From an uncultured Tateyamaria sp. (GTDB lineage Bacteria > Pseudomonadota > Alphaproteobacteria > Rhodobacterales > Rhodobacteraceae): DNA of 43,222 nucleotides. The stretch covers positions 1-43,222 of the forward strand of contig NZ_CANNGP010000036.1 of NCBI RefSeq assembly GCF_947504105.1, read 5' to 3'. Numbering within the stretch: the first letter of the stretch is position 1; each line of letters begins with the position of its first letter. Positions 7,900-16,206 of the stretch are shown one piece after another. The position numbers and the translations under genes were made by a program. The notes below the pieces were generated by a model that was given only the letters and a program-made list of their open reading frames with translations, searched no databases and was not told where the DNA came from.

Positions 7900-8814
7900 C
7901 TAACTGTTGCGCGTACGGTGCGGCCCGGCCACCGCCGCGACGCCTAGAATGATCCCTGAAACGGTCGCAATCATCCCTGCCGCACTGACCGATGCGTTTG
8001 CACCAATCCACAGCGGCCCATACCCCGCCAGCACATATCCCAGCACCGCGGCCAGCGCGGCAAACAGCACTGACCACGCAACCTGATGGCCCAGCCGGTT
8101 GGTCATCATCCGCGCTGCTGCGGGCGGGCAGATGAACATCGCAATCACGATGATCGACCCCACCGCATCAAAGGCAGCTACGGCTGCAATGGCCGACATG
8201 ATTACCAGCGCCAGGCCCAGCGGTGCCGTGCGAATACCAAGGCCTCGGGAAAATCCTTCATCAAAGGTAGACAAGGCCAGAGGGCGCCAGAAAAGCCATA
8301 AAAACAAAGCGATGACCACCAAAGCCAGCACCATGCGGGGCAACTCCACCGGCAGCCCCGCAAGTGCGGCAGGGTCCAACAGCGAGGCCCATCCCGTCGC
8401 ATCCAGCCAGATCAGGCTCTCCAGATTTCCGTACAGGGCATGCTCGACATCCAGGTGGACTGAGGAGGTATCCGACTGCTCCAAGAGCAGCACACCACCG
8501 GCGAACATGGCGGTGAAGATGACCCCCATGGCCGCCCCCGCCTCGATCCGACCCAGACGACGCACGGCTTCGATTGCAATCACAGCAATGACCGCAGCCG
8601 CAGCCGCCCCCAGCAGCATAGGGCCCGTGGCAATCAGCCCGGTTACCAGAAACGCCACCACGATCCCCGGCAGCACCACATGGCTGATCGCATCACCGAT
8701 CAACGCCTGCCGACGCAGCAGCAGAAAATTCCCCGGCAATGCACAAGCCACGGCCACCAACACTCCGATCAGGATCGGCGGCAGGGACAGGGCAACAAAC
8801 TCCGCCCCCATCAC
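7900..8814 (-). CDS. Mn/Zn/Fe-type ABC importer permease (second permease)
   Basis: A 304-residue polytopic permease of the ABC-3 family (TroD/SitD/MntB type) with about eight to nine hydrophobic helices. Typical segments are LLLRRQALIGDAISHVVLPGI near the N-terminus and FDEGFSRGLGIRTAPLG in the middle, the coupling region to the ATPase. It is the last gene of a four-gene minus-strand operon. Its start overlaps the stop of the first permease (ATGA). It presumably pairs with that permease as a heterodimer in the inner membrane to import a divalent metal. The metal cannot be assigned from this subunit alone. Confidence 0.9.
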   Translation of the reverse strand: MMGAEFVALSLPPILIGVLVAVACALPGNFLLLRRQALIGDAISHVVLPGIVVAFLVTGLIATGPMLLGAAAAAVIAVIAIEAVRRLGRIEAGAAMGVIFTAMFAGGVLLLEQSDTSSVHLDVEHALYGNLESLIWLDATGWASLLDPAALAGLPVELPRMVLALVVIALFLWLFWRPLALSTFDEGFSRGLGIRTAPLGLALVIMSAIAAVAAFDAVGSIIVIAMFICPPAAARMMTNRLGHQVAWSVLFAALAAVLGYVLAGYGPLWIGANASVSAAGMIATVSGIILGVAAVAGPHRTRNS

Positions 8815-10013
8815 GCCACCACCTGCGGTGCGTCGATTTTCCCATCAACTTCAGTGAGTTGGTCAGGAGTCAAAACATCCTCGATTGGCGTCAAACCATC
8901 ATACCGCGTGGCGGCCAAAGCATAGGCTTGGTCCCCTCGAACAATAGCCCAGCGCGTCTCATCCAACAGTGCTTTTGACGCAGCCGCCTGCCCCGCCGGT
9001 GTCGGCACACCGTCGGGCAGGACCAAGCCTGCACGCTCCAGCAATCGGCGCGTCAGAACCTCATAGATCGGCTGCCCCTGCGCCAATGCCAGAAGCCCCT
9101 GCCGCACATGTACCCTTCGCTGATAGCGCAGGTGGGTCAGAAGCGAGGCCAGCACTCCACGACGCGGTGAGAATAGCAAAGAGAACAAGAAGATGGCAAA
9201 CCCTACCAACACGACAATCGGCCCGGTGGGTAGGGCAGGCGCCGTCGCCGAACTGGCCGCGCCAACATAGCCCGACACGCCCCCCACGACACCTGCAATG
9301 ATCACCACATGGTCCGCACGTTCCGTCCAGAACCGGGCCGTCACCGGCGGCACAATCAACAGCGCCACAATCAGGATCAACCCCACAACCTTGAGGCCCA
9401 CGACCGTCACCACCAGAACAATGCCCATCATCGCCAGATCGACGCGCGGCAACGACCATCCTGTCGCCTCGGCATAGCCGGGATCGAAGGCCGCCAAGCC
9501 CAACGGCCTGCGCAAGATAACAACCAGCGCCAGCACCAATGCTGCAGACACGGCCAACAGGATTGCGTCGCTGCGCAACATGCCAGCGGTTGAGCCCAGC
9601 AGGAACCCTTCAAGCCCTGCTTGCCGCCCTGCATTCATGGTTTGGATGACAGTCAGAATGACGATACCAAAGCCGAAAAACACTGACAAAACAGCACCAA
9701 TGGCCGCGTCCTCGCCCAACCGGGTGCGATCCGCCAGCCATTGCACACACAGCAGCCCGAACGCCGCTGACACTCCGGCCCCAAGCAACAATCCAAACAG
9801 CGACCGCCCTTCACCACCCATCACAACCATGAAGATAAAAGCCAGCCCGACCCCGGGCAAAGTGGCATGGGAAATCGCGTCGCTGACCAAGGCGCGTTTG
9901 CGCAGAAACAGAAAAGTGCCAGCCACGCCAGACGCGATACCCAAGAGGGCCGCCCCAATGGTGACAAGCGTGGCGTTGTAACCCAGCTGCAAAAGCAGCG
10001 CGTCGGCCAGCAT
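8811..10013 (-). CDS. Mn/Zn/Fe-type ABC importer permease with cytoplasmic C-terminal extension
   Basis: A 400-residue ABC-3 family permease (TroC/SitC type). Residues 1 to about 285 are the usual helical bundle, with FLRKRALVSDAISHATLPGV and FDPGYAEATGWSLPR. After it comes a soluble tail of roughly 115 residues, starting near SPRRGVLASLLTHLRYQRR. The tail is basic and helical and contains EVLTRRLLERAGLVLPDGVPTPAG, which looks like a winged-helix fold of the kind seen in DtxR/MntR repressors. Plain permeases of this family are about 280-300 residues, so the tail is an addition. It sits between the ATPase gene (3 bp upstream) and the second permease (4-bp overlap). Whether the tail senses metal or binds DNA is unknown. 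Confidence 0.88.
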   Translation of the reverse strand: MLADALLLQLGYNATLVTIGAALLGIASGVAGTFLFLRKRALVSDAISHATLPGVGLAFIFMVVMGGEGRSLFGLLLGAGVSAAFGLLCVQWLADRTRLGEDAAIGAVLSVFFGFGIVILTVIQTMNAGRQAGLEGFLLGSTAGMLRSDAILLAVSAALVLALVVILRRPLGLAAFDPGYAEATGWSLPRVDLAMMGIVLVVTVVGLKVVGLILIVALLIVPPVTARFWTERADHVVIIAGVVGGVSGYVGAASSATAPALPTGPIVVLVGFAIFLFSLLFSPRRGVLASLLTHLRYQRRVHVRQGLLALAQGQPIYEVLTRRLLERAGLVLPDGVPTPAGQAAASKALLDETRWAIVRGDQAYALAATRYDGLTPIEDVLTPDQLTEVDGKIDAPQVVA

Positions 10014-10016
10014 GGC

Positions 10017-10814
10017 CTAGCCCGCCACGCTTTCAGGATCCGCGCGTGCCGTGGTTAAACGGCCACCATAAGCGGCCTGCAGGTTGTCTTCGATGAACGC
10101 CTCGGCCACCGGCCCGGCAGCCACCACTTGGGTGTTCAGCAAAAGCACATCGTCGAAGTAATCCGGCACGGTGGCCAGGTCGTGATGCACGGCCAGAACG
10201 GTCTTGCCTGCATCTCTAAGCCCTTGCAGAACTGCGATAATAGCCTTTTCTGTGGCGGCATCCACACCGGCAAAGGGTTCATCCAGAACGTAGATATCCG
10301 CCTCTTGCGCCAGCGCCCGCGCCAAGAAGACACGCTGCTGTTGACCGCCAGAGAGCTGTCCAATCTGGCGGTGCGCAAAGTCTGCCATGCCAACGCGATC
10401 CAGACACTCCTGCGCCAGTGCCTTATGCTGGCCCCGAATGCGGCCCAGCAGCCCAAGCTTGCGGTACATCCCCATCATCACGACATCGATGACACGCACC
10501 GGAAAATCCCAGTCCACACTTGCCCGTTGCGGGACATAGGCAATCCGATCGCGCATGTCCGCCATTGGTTCGCCAAAGACCGTCACCGATCCAGCAAGGG
10601 GCGCGATCACACCCAAAGCCGCCTTGAGCAGGGTCGACTTACCTGCGCCGTTTGGCCCCACGATGGCCGTCATCGCACCCGCACGCACCGTCATGTCGAC
10701 CGAGAAGATGGCCGGTGTCTGACCATAGGACACCGTCATGCCGCGCACGGCCAGCGGGCTAGCTGCGCGCGTGGCCAAGTCGGTATCCTGCGATGTCACA
10801 AGGGAAATGTTCAT
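10017..10814 (-). CDS. Mn/Zn/Fe-type ABC importer ATPase
   Basis: A 265-residue nucleotide-binding subunit. Walker A GPNGAGKST is at 53-61, the signature LSGGQQQR at 154-161, Walker B IYVLDEPFAGVD at 174-185 and the switch histidine in VLAVHHDL near 207. The Q-loop reads AYVPQRASVDWDFP, and the QRxxVDWDFP form is common in ATPases of the TroB/SitB/MntB metal importers. The first 20 residues are variable. The start overlaps the stop of the binding-protein gene (ATGA), so the four subunits are translated from one mRNA. It powers the two permeases encoded downstream. Confidence 0.93.
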   Translation of the reverse strand: MNISLVTSQDTDLATRAASPLAVRGMTVSYGQTPAIFSVDMTVRAGAMTAIVGPNGAGKSTLLKAALGVIAPLAGSVTVFGEPMADMRDRIAYVPQRASVDWDFPVRVIDVVMMGMYRKLGLLGRIRGQHKALAQECLDRVGMADFAHRQIGQLSGGQQQRVFLARALAQEADIYVLDEPFAGVDAATEKAIIAVLQGLRDAGKTVLAVHHDLATVPDYFDDVLLLNTQVVAAGPVAEAFIEDNLQAAYGGRLTTARADPESVAG

Positions 10815-11785
10815 GCTGCAGCCTTCAGTTTGCCCAGCCGTCCGCCGGCGGGCGCGTCTATGCCCAAAGCACGGGCAATGGTTGTCACGTTATGATCGAT
10901 CATGCCCAGCCAAGTGCCTTCATAGGTGCCATCGGGACCCATTGCGTCACTGAACAGCGATCCGCCAATGATCACATCATGCCCCTGCGCCGCAGCCCCT
11001 TCGATCAGCGCTCGGACGTTGCGATCAGACACGGATGTTTCCACGAACACGGCGAGCAACTGGCGTTCAACGAGCAGATCAACCAACTCTCCGATACGGT
11101 TAAGACCAGCTTCGCTTTCGGTTGAGATGCCTTGAATGCCCATCACTTCGAAATCATAGGCTGTTCCGAAATATCCGAACGCATCATGGGCTGTCAGCAG
11201 CACGCGCCGCTCTGCGGGAACACTCGCCAACAGGTCGCGCGCATAGACTGACATCGCTTCCGCCTCGGAAACGAAAGCGGCAGCGTTTGCCTCGAACATG
11301 CTACGCACATCGGGGCGCAGGTCAGACAGTGCATCGACGACAGCAGGCACACACTGCACCCACAGATCCGGGTCCATCCAGACATGCGGATCAAAGCGAC
11401 CCTCGTAGTCCTCATGCGCGAACAGCAAAGAGGGATCCAGCGATTCAGCAATCGCATGCACCTCTTTCTTGCGGCTCAAATCGTAGAAGAAATCCTCCAT
11501 TTGCGCTTCAAGATACAGACCGTGCCAAAGCACCGCATCTGCACGGGTCATGGCAGCAATGTCGCTGCGCGTCTGACGATAGGCGTGCGGATCAACGCCA
11601 GCGCCCATCAGCCCCTTGACCGTAACCTGATCACTACCGATGGACCGCGCCATGTCCGCAATCATGCCCGTGGTGGCAACGATGTTGAGGGGAGAGGATG
11701 CGGCGTAGGTAGGGGTAGCGGCCAATGCACCAAGGCCAGCCAACAAAGCACGACGGGAGAGCGGAAAGGGGGTTTTCTGTCTCAT
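10811..11785 (-). CDS. Metal ABC importer substrate-binding protein (TroA/MntA cluster A-I)
   Basis: A 324-residue periplasmic metal-binding protein. The N-terminus has a signal peptide with a twin-arginine-like SRRALLAG and a hydrophobic stretch ending about TPTYA (cleavage near residue 28). Family motifs are GVDPHAYRQTRSDI, FDPHVWMDPDLW, TAHDAFGYFGTAYDFEVMGIQGISTESEAG and GGSLFSDAMGPDGTYEG. The two His-containing motifs and the later Glu and Asp make a typical binding site. It lacks the His-rich loop usual in ZnuA, so manganese (or iron) is more likely than zinc, though this is an inference. ATG 11785 gives a proper signal peptide; the frame is open to 11848 but that extension covers the regulatory boxes. 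It is the first gene of the importer operon. Confidence 0.92.
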   Translation of the reverse strand: MRQKTPFPLSRRALLAGLGALAATPTYAASSPLNIVATTGMIADMARSIGSDQVTVKGLMGAGVDPHAYRQTRSDIAAMTRADAVLWHGLYLEAQMEDFFYDLSRKKEVHAIAESLDPSLLFAHEDYEGRFDPHVWMDPDLWVQCVPAVVDALSDLRPDVRSMFEANAAAFVSEAEAMSVYARDLLASVPAERRVLLTAHDAFGYFGTAYDFEVMGIQGISTESEAGLNRIGELVDLLVERQLLAVFVETSVSDRNVRALIEGAAAQGHDVIIGGSLFSDAMGPDGTYEGTWLGMIDHNVTTIARALGIDAPAGGRLGKLKAAA

Positions 11786-11791
11786 ACGGAT

Positions 11792-11841
11792 GAATATGAG
11801 AATCATTCGCAAGAAGTCAATAAGAATGCGAATGACTCGCA
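11792..11841 (-). promoter_or_regulatory. Tandem Fur/Mur-like operator dyads before the metal importer
   Basis: Two dyads lie just upstream of the binding-protein start. The first, at 11792-11810 (plus strand GAATATGAGAATCATTCGC), agrees with the classical 19-bp Fur consensus at 14 of 19 positions. The second, at 11827-11841, is a perfect TGCGA-N5-TCGCA repeat. Both contain the word CGAATGA. In alphaproteobacteria the Fur homologue often acts as a manganese-responsive regulator (Mur) at mnt/sit promoters. Metal-dependent repression is therefore the likely regulation, inferred from these sites. Confidence 0.65.
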
Positions 11842-11867
11842 ATAACATGCCTAGATGTTGAAGACTC

Positions 11868-12812
11868 TCACTCGAAAGTGATTAAGAAACGCGCGCCCTC
11901 GCCCTCTTCTTGCAGCGCAATCTGCCCACCACGCGCCTGCACTAGGCTGCGAACGATATTCAGCCCCATGCCGGTGCCACCCCGTTCCCGGCGCGTGGTA
12001 AAGAACGGGTCAAAGATGCGATCACGGTTGCCCGGACTGACACCGGGACCATCATCCCAAACATCCAGCCCGGCCACAGACACACGCAGCGACAGTTTGT
12101 TCGCCCCATGAGCTGCAGCATTTCCAGCAAGCTGTGTCAGGATGGCTTTGAGGTCTTCCGCACTGATCGGCAGCATACCATCGGTTTCGACGTTCAGCGC
12201 CACATCCGTTTTCAGACTCTCTACCGCATCCGACAAACGTACGGTCCCCGGCCCCGCGGACGTAGCGGCATGCGCATGTCGCGCAAGATCATCGAGCAGG
12301 TTCTGCATACGGGCCGAAGCATCCGTGATCGTATTGCCCAATACCTTGGCATCCGCACCGCTGGCACCGGCCTGCAACAGCTCTGCCGCTCCCCTGATCG
12401 CAGTTAAAGGTGACTTCAACTCATGCGTTACATGATCCGCATAGGCCTGCAGACCGTCGGCACGGCTTTGCAGGCTATCACCCATGCCCATGACGCTGGA
12501 GGCAAGGCCCATGAACTCAGGCGTGCCTAGATGCGTAGGCGCATCTGGCCGCGCACCCTTGCGCACCTCTTGTGCATATCGATCCAGTGACCAGACCGGG
12601 CGCAGCACAAGCCGCCAGAGCAAGAAGCCAAGCACCGCAGTCGCAACAACGGCGATCCAGGCGATCAGCCATGCCGCTTCGCCCCACCCCATCACGTTGC
12701 CCCACAGGCGCAGGTTGACGATCCCAAGGATCGGTAAGGTCAGAACTGCCGCCAGTGTGCCCCCAAGGACAAAGACAAGGGGCGGGCGCCATTTCTTTAT
12801 GATCCTGCGCAT
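11868..12812 (-). CDS. Sensor histidine kinase with minimal periplasmic loop
   Basis: A 314-residue membrane histidine kinase. Two hydrophobic helices (about 11-33 and 47-70) leave an outside loop of only about 13 residues, so there is no room for a periplasmic sensor domain. A short linker follows, then the HisKA box YADHVTHELKSPLTAIRG with the phosphorylated histidine at about residue 130. The ATPase domain has the N-box-like LAGNAAAHG, the G1 box WDDGPGVSP, and DPFFTTRRERGGTGMGL. All catalytic boxes look intact. Its 5' end overlaps the response regulator gene by 16 bp. With so little exposed protein, it may read a membrane-embedded signal or a partner protein, for which the DUF4173 protein of the same operon is a candidate. 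Confidence 0.92.
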   Translation of the reverse strand: MRRIIKKWRPPLVFVLGGTLAAVLTLPILGIVNLRLWGNVMGWGEAAWLIAWIAVVATAVLGFLLWRLVLRPVWSLDRYAQEVRKGARPDAPTHLGTPEFMGLASSVMGMGDSLQSRADGLQAYADHVTHELKSPLTAIRGAAELLQAGASGADAKVLGNTITDASARMQNLLDDLARHAHAATSAGPGTVRLSDAVESLKTDVALNVETDGMLPISAEDLKAILTQLAGNAAAHGANKLSLRVSVAGLDVWDDGPGVSPGNRDRIFDPFFTTRRERGGTGMGLNIVRSLVQARGGQIALQEEGEGARFLITFE

Positions 12813-13483
12813 GGCCCCATCCGAATACCGATACCGTGCACCGTTTCGATGGCGTCACCGCATCCAGCAGTCGCCAACTTGGAGCGCAGGTTGCGCAAAT
12901 GACTATCCAATGTCCGGTCACTGACCTGACCCCCGGGACCATAAAACGCATCCACCAACGCCGGTCGTGCCGACACACGGTCAGGATGGGCCATGAGGTG
13001 GGCCAATATCTCCATCTCACGTGCGGTGAGGGTCAGCGGCGTGCCATTGACCTCGCAAAGATGCCGCGCCGGATCGACGCGCAGGATACCGCGCGTGAAG
13101 GCCGGCATCGCAACAGGGCGCGCGCGCTTCAGGATCGCGCCGATCCTCGCAACCAGTTCGCGCGGAGAGAACGGTTTTGTCACATAGTCATCGCGCCCCA
13201 GTTCGAACCCGAGAACCCGGTCAATCTCGTCCTCGCGCGCTGTCAGGAACAGAACCGGAGTCTGGTCTATCTCGCGCAAGTTGCGGCATACGGCCAGCCC
13301 ATCCATCTCGGGCAAGCCGATGTCCAAAACGATAAGGTCATAACGCCCGGACTGCGCCTTGGTCAGTCCTTCAATCCCGTCGCCAGCTTCGTCCACGGCA
13401 TGACCGGCTTGTTGCAAGGCAATGCGCAGGACAGAGCGGATATGCGGGTCGTCATCGACCACCAACAGATGGGTCTTGGTCAT
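12797..13483 (-). CDS. OmpR/PhoB-family response regulator
   Basis: A 228-residue two-domain regulator. The receiver domain has the acidic pair DDD (10-12), the phosphorylated Asp at 54 (IVLDIGLPEMDG), the conserved Thr in LFLTARED and Lys103 in YVTKPFSP. The C-terminal half is a winged-helix DNA-binding domain, LTLTAREMEILAHLMAHP to DRTLDSHLRNLRSKL. It overlaps the DUF4173 gene by 4 bp (ATGA) and the kinase gene by 16 bp, so the three products are almost certainly made together. The kinase encoded next should be its partner. The target genes are unknown; the metal importer immediately downstream has its own operator-like sites. Confidence 0.95.
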   Translation of the reverse strand: MTKTHLLVVDDDPHIRSVLRIALQQAGHAVDEAGDGIEGLTKAQSGRYDLIVLDIGLPEMDGLAVCRNLREIDQTPVLFLTAREDEIDRVLGFELGRDDYVTKPFSPRELVARIGAILKRARPVAMPAFTRGILRVDPARHLCEVNGTPLTLTAREMEILAHLMAHPDRVSARPALVDAFYGPGGQVSDRTLDSHLRNLRSKLATAGCGDAIETVHGIGIRMGPCAGS

Positions 13484-14973
13484 GGCATGTCGGGATCAGT
13501 CGTCATGGACGCAAGGCTATTGCGCGTCCGCCAGTTGCGAAAGCCCCATTCGCGCCAGTTTTCGGGGTGGAACAGATGCGGTTGCATAAATTCCGACAGG
13601 CACGCTGCCCGCCAGTTGGGTCCAAAGGTAGCGGCCATCACTGGGATCACATCCTCAGACAATTGGCACAGCATCGGCATATCCTCGTGCACCGGCTGGC
13701 TCAGGTTGTGGCGCGCGACTGCCGCATCGAAACTAGCGAAGGCACAGACATACAAAACCGCTGCGCCCAGCACACCGCTGCGCAGCATCATCCACGCGGC
13801 AGGTTTGTCGCGCCAGATTTGCCAGACCACGATCCCCAGACCAGATGCGACCAACCCCATCCAGATATATGCCGCCAACCGGAGTCGCGTCAGACCAAAC
13901 GCATCGACATAGATGTCCAATCGCCAAACGGAAGCAAAAACCAATGCGAGGGTCTGGGCGAGCCAGATCAGCATCAGCCAACGCAGAACCGGACGCCCCG
14001 CAAGGTAGGGACGCGCCATAACCGCGAACAGTCCCGCCAGCAACGCGGTGACAAGTAACGGATAGGCTCCGCGATGGGCATAGGTCGCCGGGCTGATCCC
14101 GTCGGGCAGACCAGCATCGCCATAGAGAAACATCACATCCATCCCGGTCTGCACAGCAAAGAGCACATTGAAGGCAACCAGTGACCGCGCAACAGAGCCT
14201 GCATTGATCATACCCGGGCGGTGTACCGTCGCGCGTTGCGGCTTGCGCGCGCGCAGACGTTCGCGCATTCGCAAGGTAACCAGCGCGGGCCAGATGGTCG
14301 CCGCTAGAAACAGCCAGAACCATACCCGCCACCAATTCGGCGCAGGTAGCTCGAACATGGTGATGCCACTCACCCAACGGTCCAGAACCGGGTTCGCGGC
14401 AAGGATTAACAGGGCAAAGACCAGACTTGTCCCCGCGGGGAAACCCCAAGCCATCACCAGACGACGCAAATCCACCCGGGCCAAATTCAGATCGCTCAAG
14501 TGACGCGCCCCTTGCGCACCGTCCTGAAAAGTCTGTGTCGGGGCGACCCACCACAACAGCACGCCCCCGCGCAACAGATCAAGGCGAGACACCCCGGCAA
14601 GGGCAGCGGTGCAAAGGGACAGCCCGACCATGGCAATTAACATTGATAGGGGCTGCACCAACTCGACCAACGGCAACAGGCTCAACACCACACCCGCTGC
14701 TATCCCAATTCGCGAGCGCACGCTGAGGCGCGGCCAAGCCAAACCAAGACCTGCGAATAACACCGCCGCGAAAAAGATGGCGATGTTAAGTCCCGGCGCG
14801 TATCCCCAGACCAATACATCGCCCAAGGCGATCAGGGCAAGCAGCAGCAACGCCTTGCCGCCATCCGACCGCAGTACCTTGCCACGCTGTTCCGTCTTGT
14901 CCGCTGGCGCATCCAGCCACCAGCCATCCTGCTCCATCGCCAATGGCACACCGGGTATCGTCAAAGCTTTCAC
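13480..14973 (-). CDS. DUF4173 polytopic membrane protein
   Basis: A protein of about 497 residues with a short cytoplasmic N-terminus (EQDGWWLDAPA) and around a dozen hydrophobic helices. The core carries DUF4173 hallmarks such as TQTFQDGAQGARHL and NVLFAVQTGMDVMFLYG, with DGISPATYAHRGAYPLLVTA following. The C-terminal region is soluble and Trp-rich (FGPNWRAACLSEFMQPHLFHPENW). GTG 14973 is preferred because GAGAGG lies 7 nt upstream; an ATG at 14937 has no ribosome-binding site. The family has no known function. It is the first gene of an operon with a response regulator and a kinase, and a signalling or envelope-stress role is only suggested by that linkage. Confidence 0.8.
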   Translation of the reverse strand: MKALTIPGVPLAMEQDGWWLDAPADKTEQRGKVLRSDGGKALLLLALIALGDVLVWGYAPGLNIAIFFAAVLFAGLGLAWPRLSVRSRIGIAAGVVLSLLPLVELVQPLSMLIAMVGLSLCTAALAGVSRLDLLRGGVLLWWVAPTQTFQDGAQGARHLSDLNLARVDLRRLVMAWGFPAGTSLVFALLILAANPVLDRWVSGITMFELPAPNWWRVWFWLFLAATIWPALVTLRMRERLRARKPQRATVHRPGMINAGSVARSLVAFNVLFAVQTGMDVMFLYGDAGLPDGISPATYAHRGAYPLLVTALLAGLFAVMARPYLAGRPVLRWLMLIWLAQTLALVFASVWRLDIYVDAFGLTRLRLAAYIWMGLVASGLGIVVWQIWRDKPAAWMMLRSGVLGAAVLYVCAFASFDAAVARHNLSQPVHEDMPMLCQLSEDVIPVMAATFGPNWRAACLSEFMQPHLFHPENWREWGFRNWRTRNSLASMTTDPDMP

Positions 14974-15136
14974 TGTCCTGCCTCTCTTGGTCACTTGCTT
15001 TGAGAGCAACCTGGCAGGCACTGGTGCAGATCAACCGCGCCTATTTGTGCAGAGCTTGTGCAGAGGGGTGGTGGTTGCCAAAACCGCCCGGTCATGCCAC
15101 TTCGGGACTCTGTCGCCGTCCGAAAGGATCACGAAG
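14974..15136. promoter_or_regulatory. Divergent intergenic region, DUF4173 operon / deoC operon
   Basis: These 163 bp lie between the GTG of the DUF4173 gene and the ATG of deoC and must hold both promoters. The deoC side ends in AAGGATCACGAAG directly before the ATG. I found no convincing operator repeat. Confidence 0.4.
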
Positions 15137-16135
15137 ATGCAGACCACCACGACCACAGATACAACCGCCACGACCCACTTGCCGCAGGTCACCGAACCGC
15201 GCAATCCCGGCATGAAGCTGGATCTGGATTGGGTTGCGCGCGTGCAGGCCAACACCTCGGCTATCGAACGGCGCTGCGCGACGCTGCCCGGACGCCGGTC
15301 GATCAAGAAAGACCATCAGGCTGCGTGGCTGCTCAAGGCGATCAGCTGTATCGACCTGACCACGCTGTCCGGCGACGACACGGAACGGCGTGTACACAGG
15401 CTTTGCGCCAAGGCGCGCCAGCCTGTCAGGGCCGAGATGCTGGAGGCCCTTGGGATGCCCGGTCTGACCACCGGTGCCGTCTGTGTCTATCACGAGATGA
15501 TCCCGGCGGCTGTGACCGCCCTGAAAGGATCGGGAATACCGGTTGCCGCTGTCTCCACAGGTTTTCCAGCGGGCCTGTCCCCCTTCCACCTGCGCATTCA
15601 GGAAATCCGCGAAAGCGTTGCAGCCAGAGCGGAAGAGATCGACATCGTCATCTCGCGCCGCCACGTGCTGGAAGGCAATTGGCAGGCTCTCTATGACGAA
15701 ATGGCAGAGATGCGGGAGGCCTGCGGTGACGCCCATGTCAAAGCGATCCTCGCCACCGGAGAATTGGGCAGCCTGCGCAACGTGGCCCGCGCGTCGCTGG
15801 TCTGCATGATGGCTGGGGCGGATTTCATCAAGACCTCGACAGGCAAGGAAAGCGTGAACGCCACGTTGCCTGTCACTCTGGTGATGATCCGGGCCATTCG
15901 TGACTATTACGAACACACCGGCTACCGTGTGGGGTACAAACCGGCGGGCGGGATTTCCAAGGCCAAGGACGCCCTCGTTTACCTGTCGCTGATCAAGGAA
16001 GAGTTGGGCGACCGCTGGTTGCAACCGGACCTGTTCCGGTTTGGCGCATCCTCGCTGCTGGGCGACATCGAACGCCAGTTGGAACACCACCTGACCGGTG
16101 CCTATTCCGCCGGATACCGCCACGCGATTGGCTGA
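15137..16135 (+). CDS. deoC: Deoxyribose-phosphate aldolase
   Basis: A 332-residue class I aldolase that cleaves 2-deoxyribose 5-phosphate to acetaldehyde and glyceraldehyde 3-phosphate. The Schiff-base lysine is K232 in ADFIKTSTGKESVNAT, the second catalytic lysine is K268 in VGYKPAGG, and the catalytic aspartate fits D169 in EEIDIVISRRHVL. The protein is longer than the E. coli enzyme (259 residues); the extra length is mainly N-terminal, as in the larger class of bacterial and animal enzymes. The ATG at 15137 has AAGGA upstream; the open frame before it is antisense to the DUF4173 gene. A double-domain aldehyde dehydrogenase follows after 71 bp and may oxidise the acetaldehyde. Confidence 0.95.
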   Translation: MQTTTTTDTTATTHLPQVTEPRNPGMKLDLDWVARVQANTSAIERRCATLPGRRSIKKDHQAAWLLKAISCIDLTTLSGDDTERRVHRLCAKARQPVRAEMLEALGMPGLTTGAVCVYHEMIPAAVTALKGSGIPVAAVSTGFPAGLSPFHLRIQEIRESVAARAEEIDIVISRRHVLEGNWQALYDEMAEMREACGDAHVKAILATGELGSLRNVARASLVCMMAGADFIKTSTGKESVNATLPVTLVMIRAIRDYYEHTGYRVGYKPAGGISKAKDALVYLSLIKEELGDRWLQPDLFRFGASSLLGDIERQLEHHLTGAYSAGYRHAIG

Positions 16136-16206
16136 CCGGAATTTAAAAAAATTCCGGAACGTTTTCTGTGAAAGAAAATGCGACCCGGATCGAAACGAAG
16201 GACGAC

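Noticed and set aside
10811-11785. Zinc importer (ZnuA) assignment for the binding protein
   Set aside because: The His-rich loop typical of ZnuA is missing and the upstream dyads are Fur/Mur-like; manganese or iron is more likely, though not proven.
15092-16123. Open frame of 343 codons on the minus strand opposite deoC
   Set aside because: deoC on the plus strand has all catalytic residues; the opposite frame has none and no ribosome-binding site.
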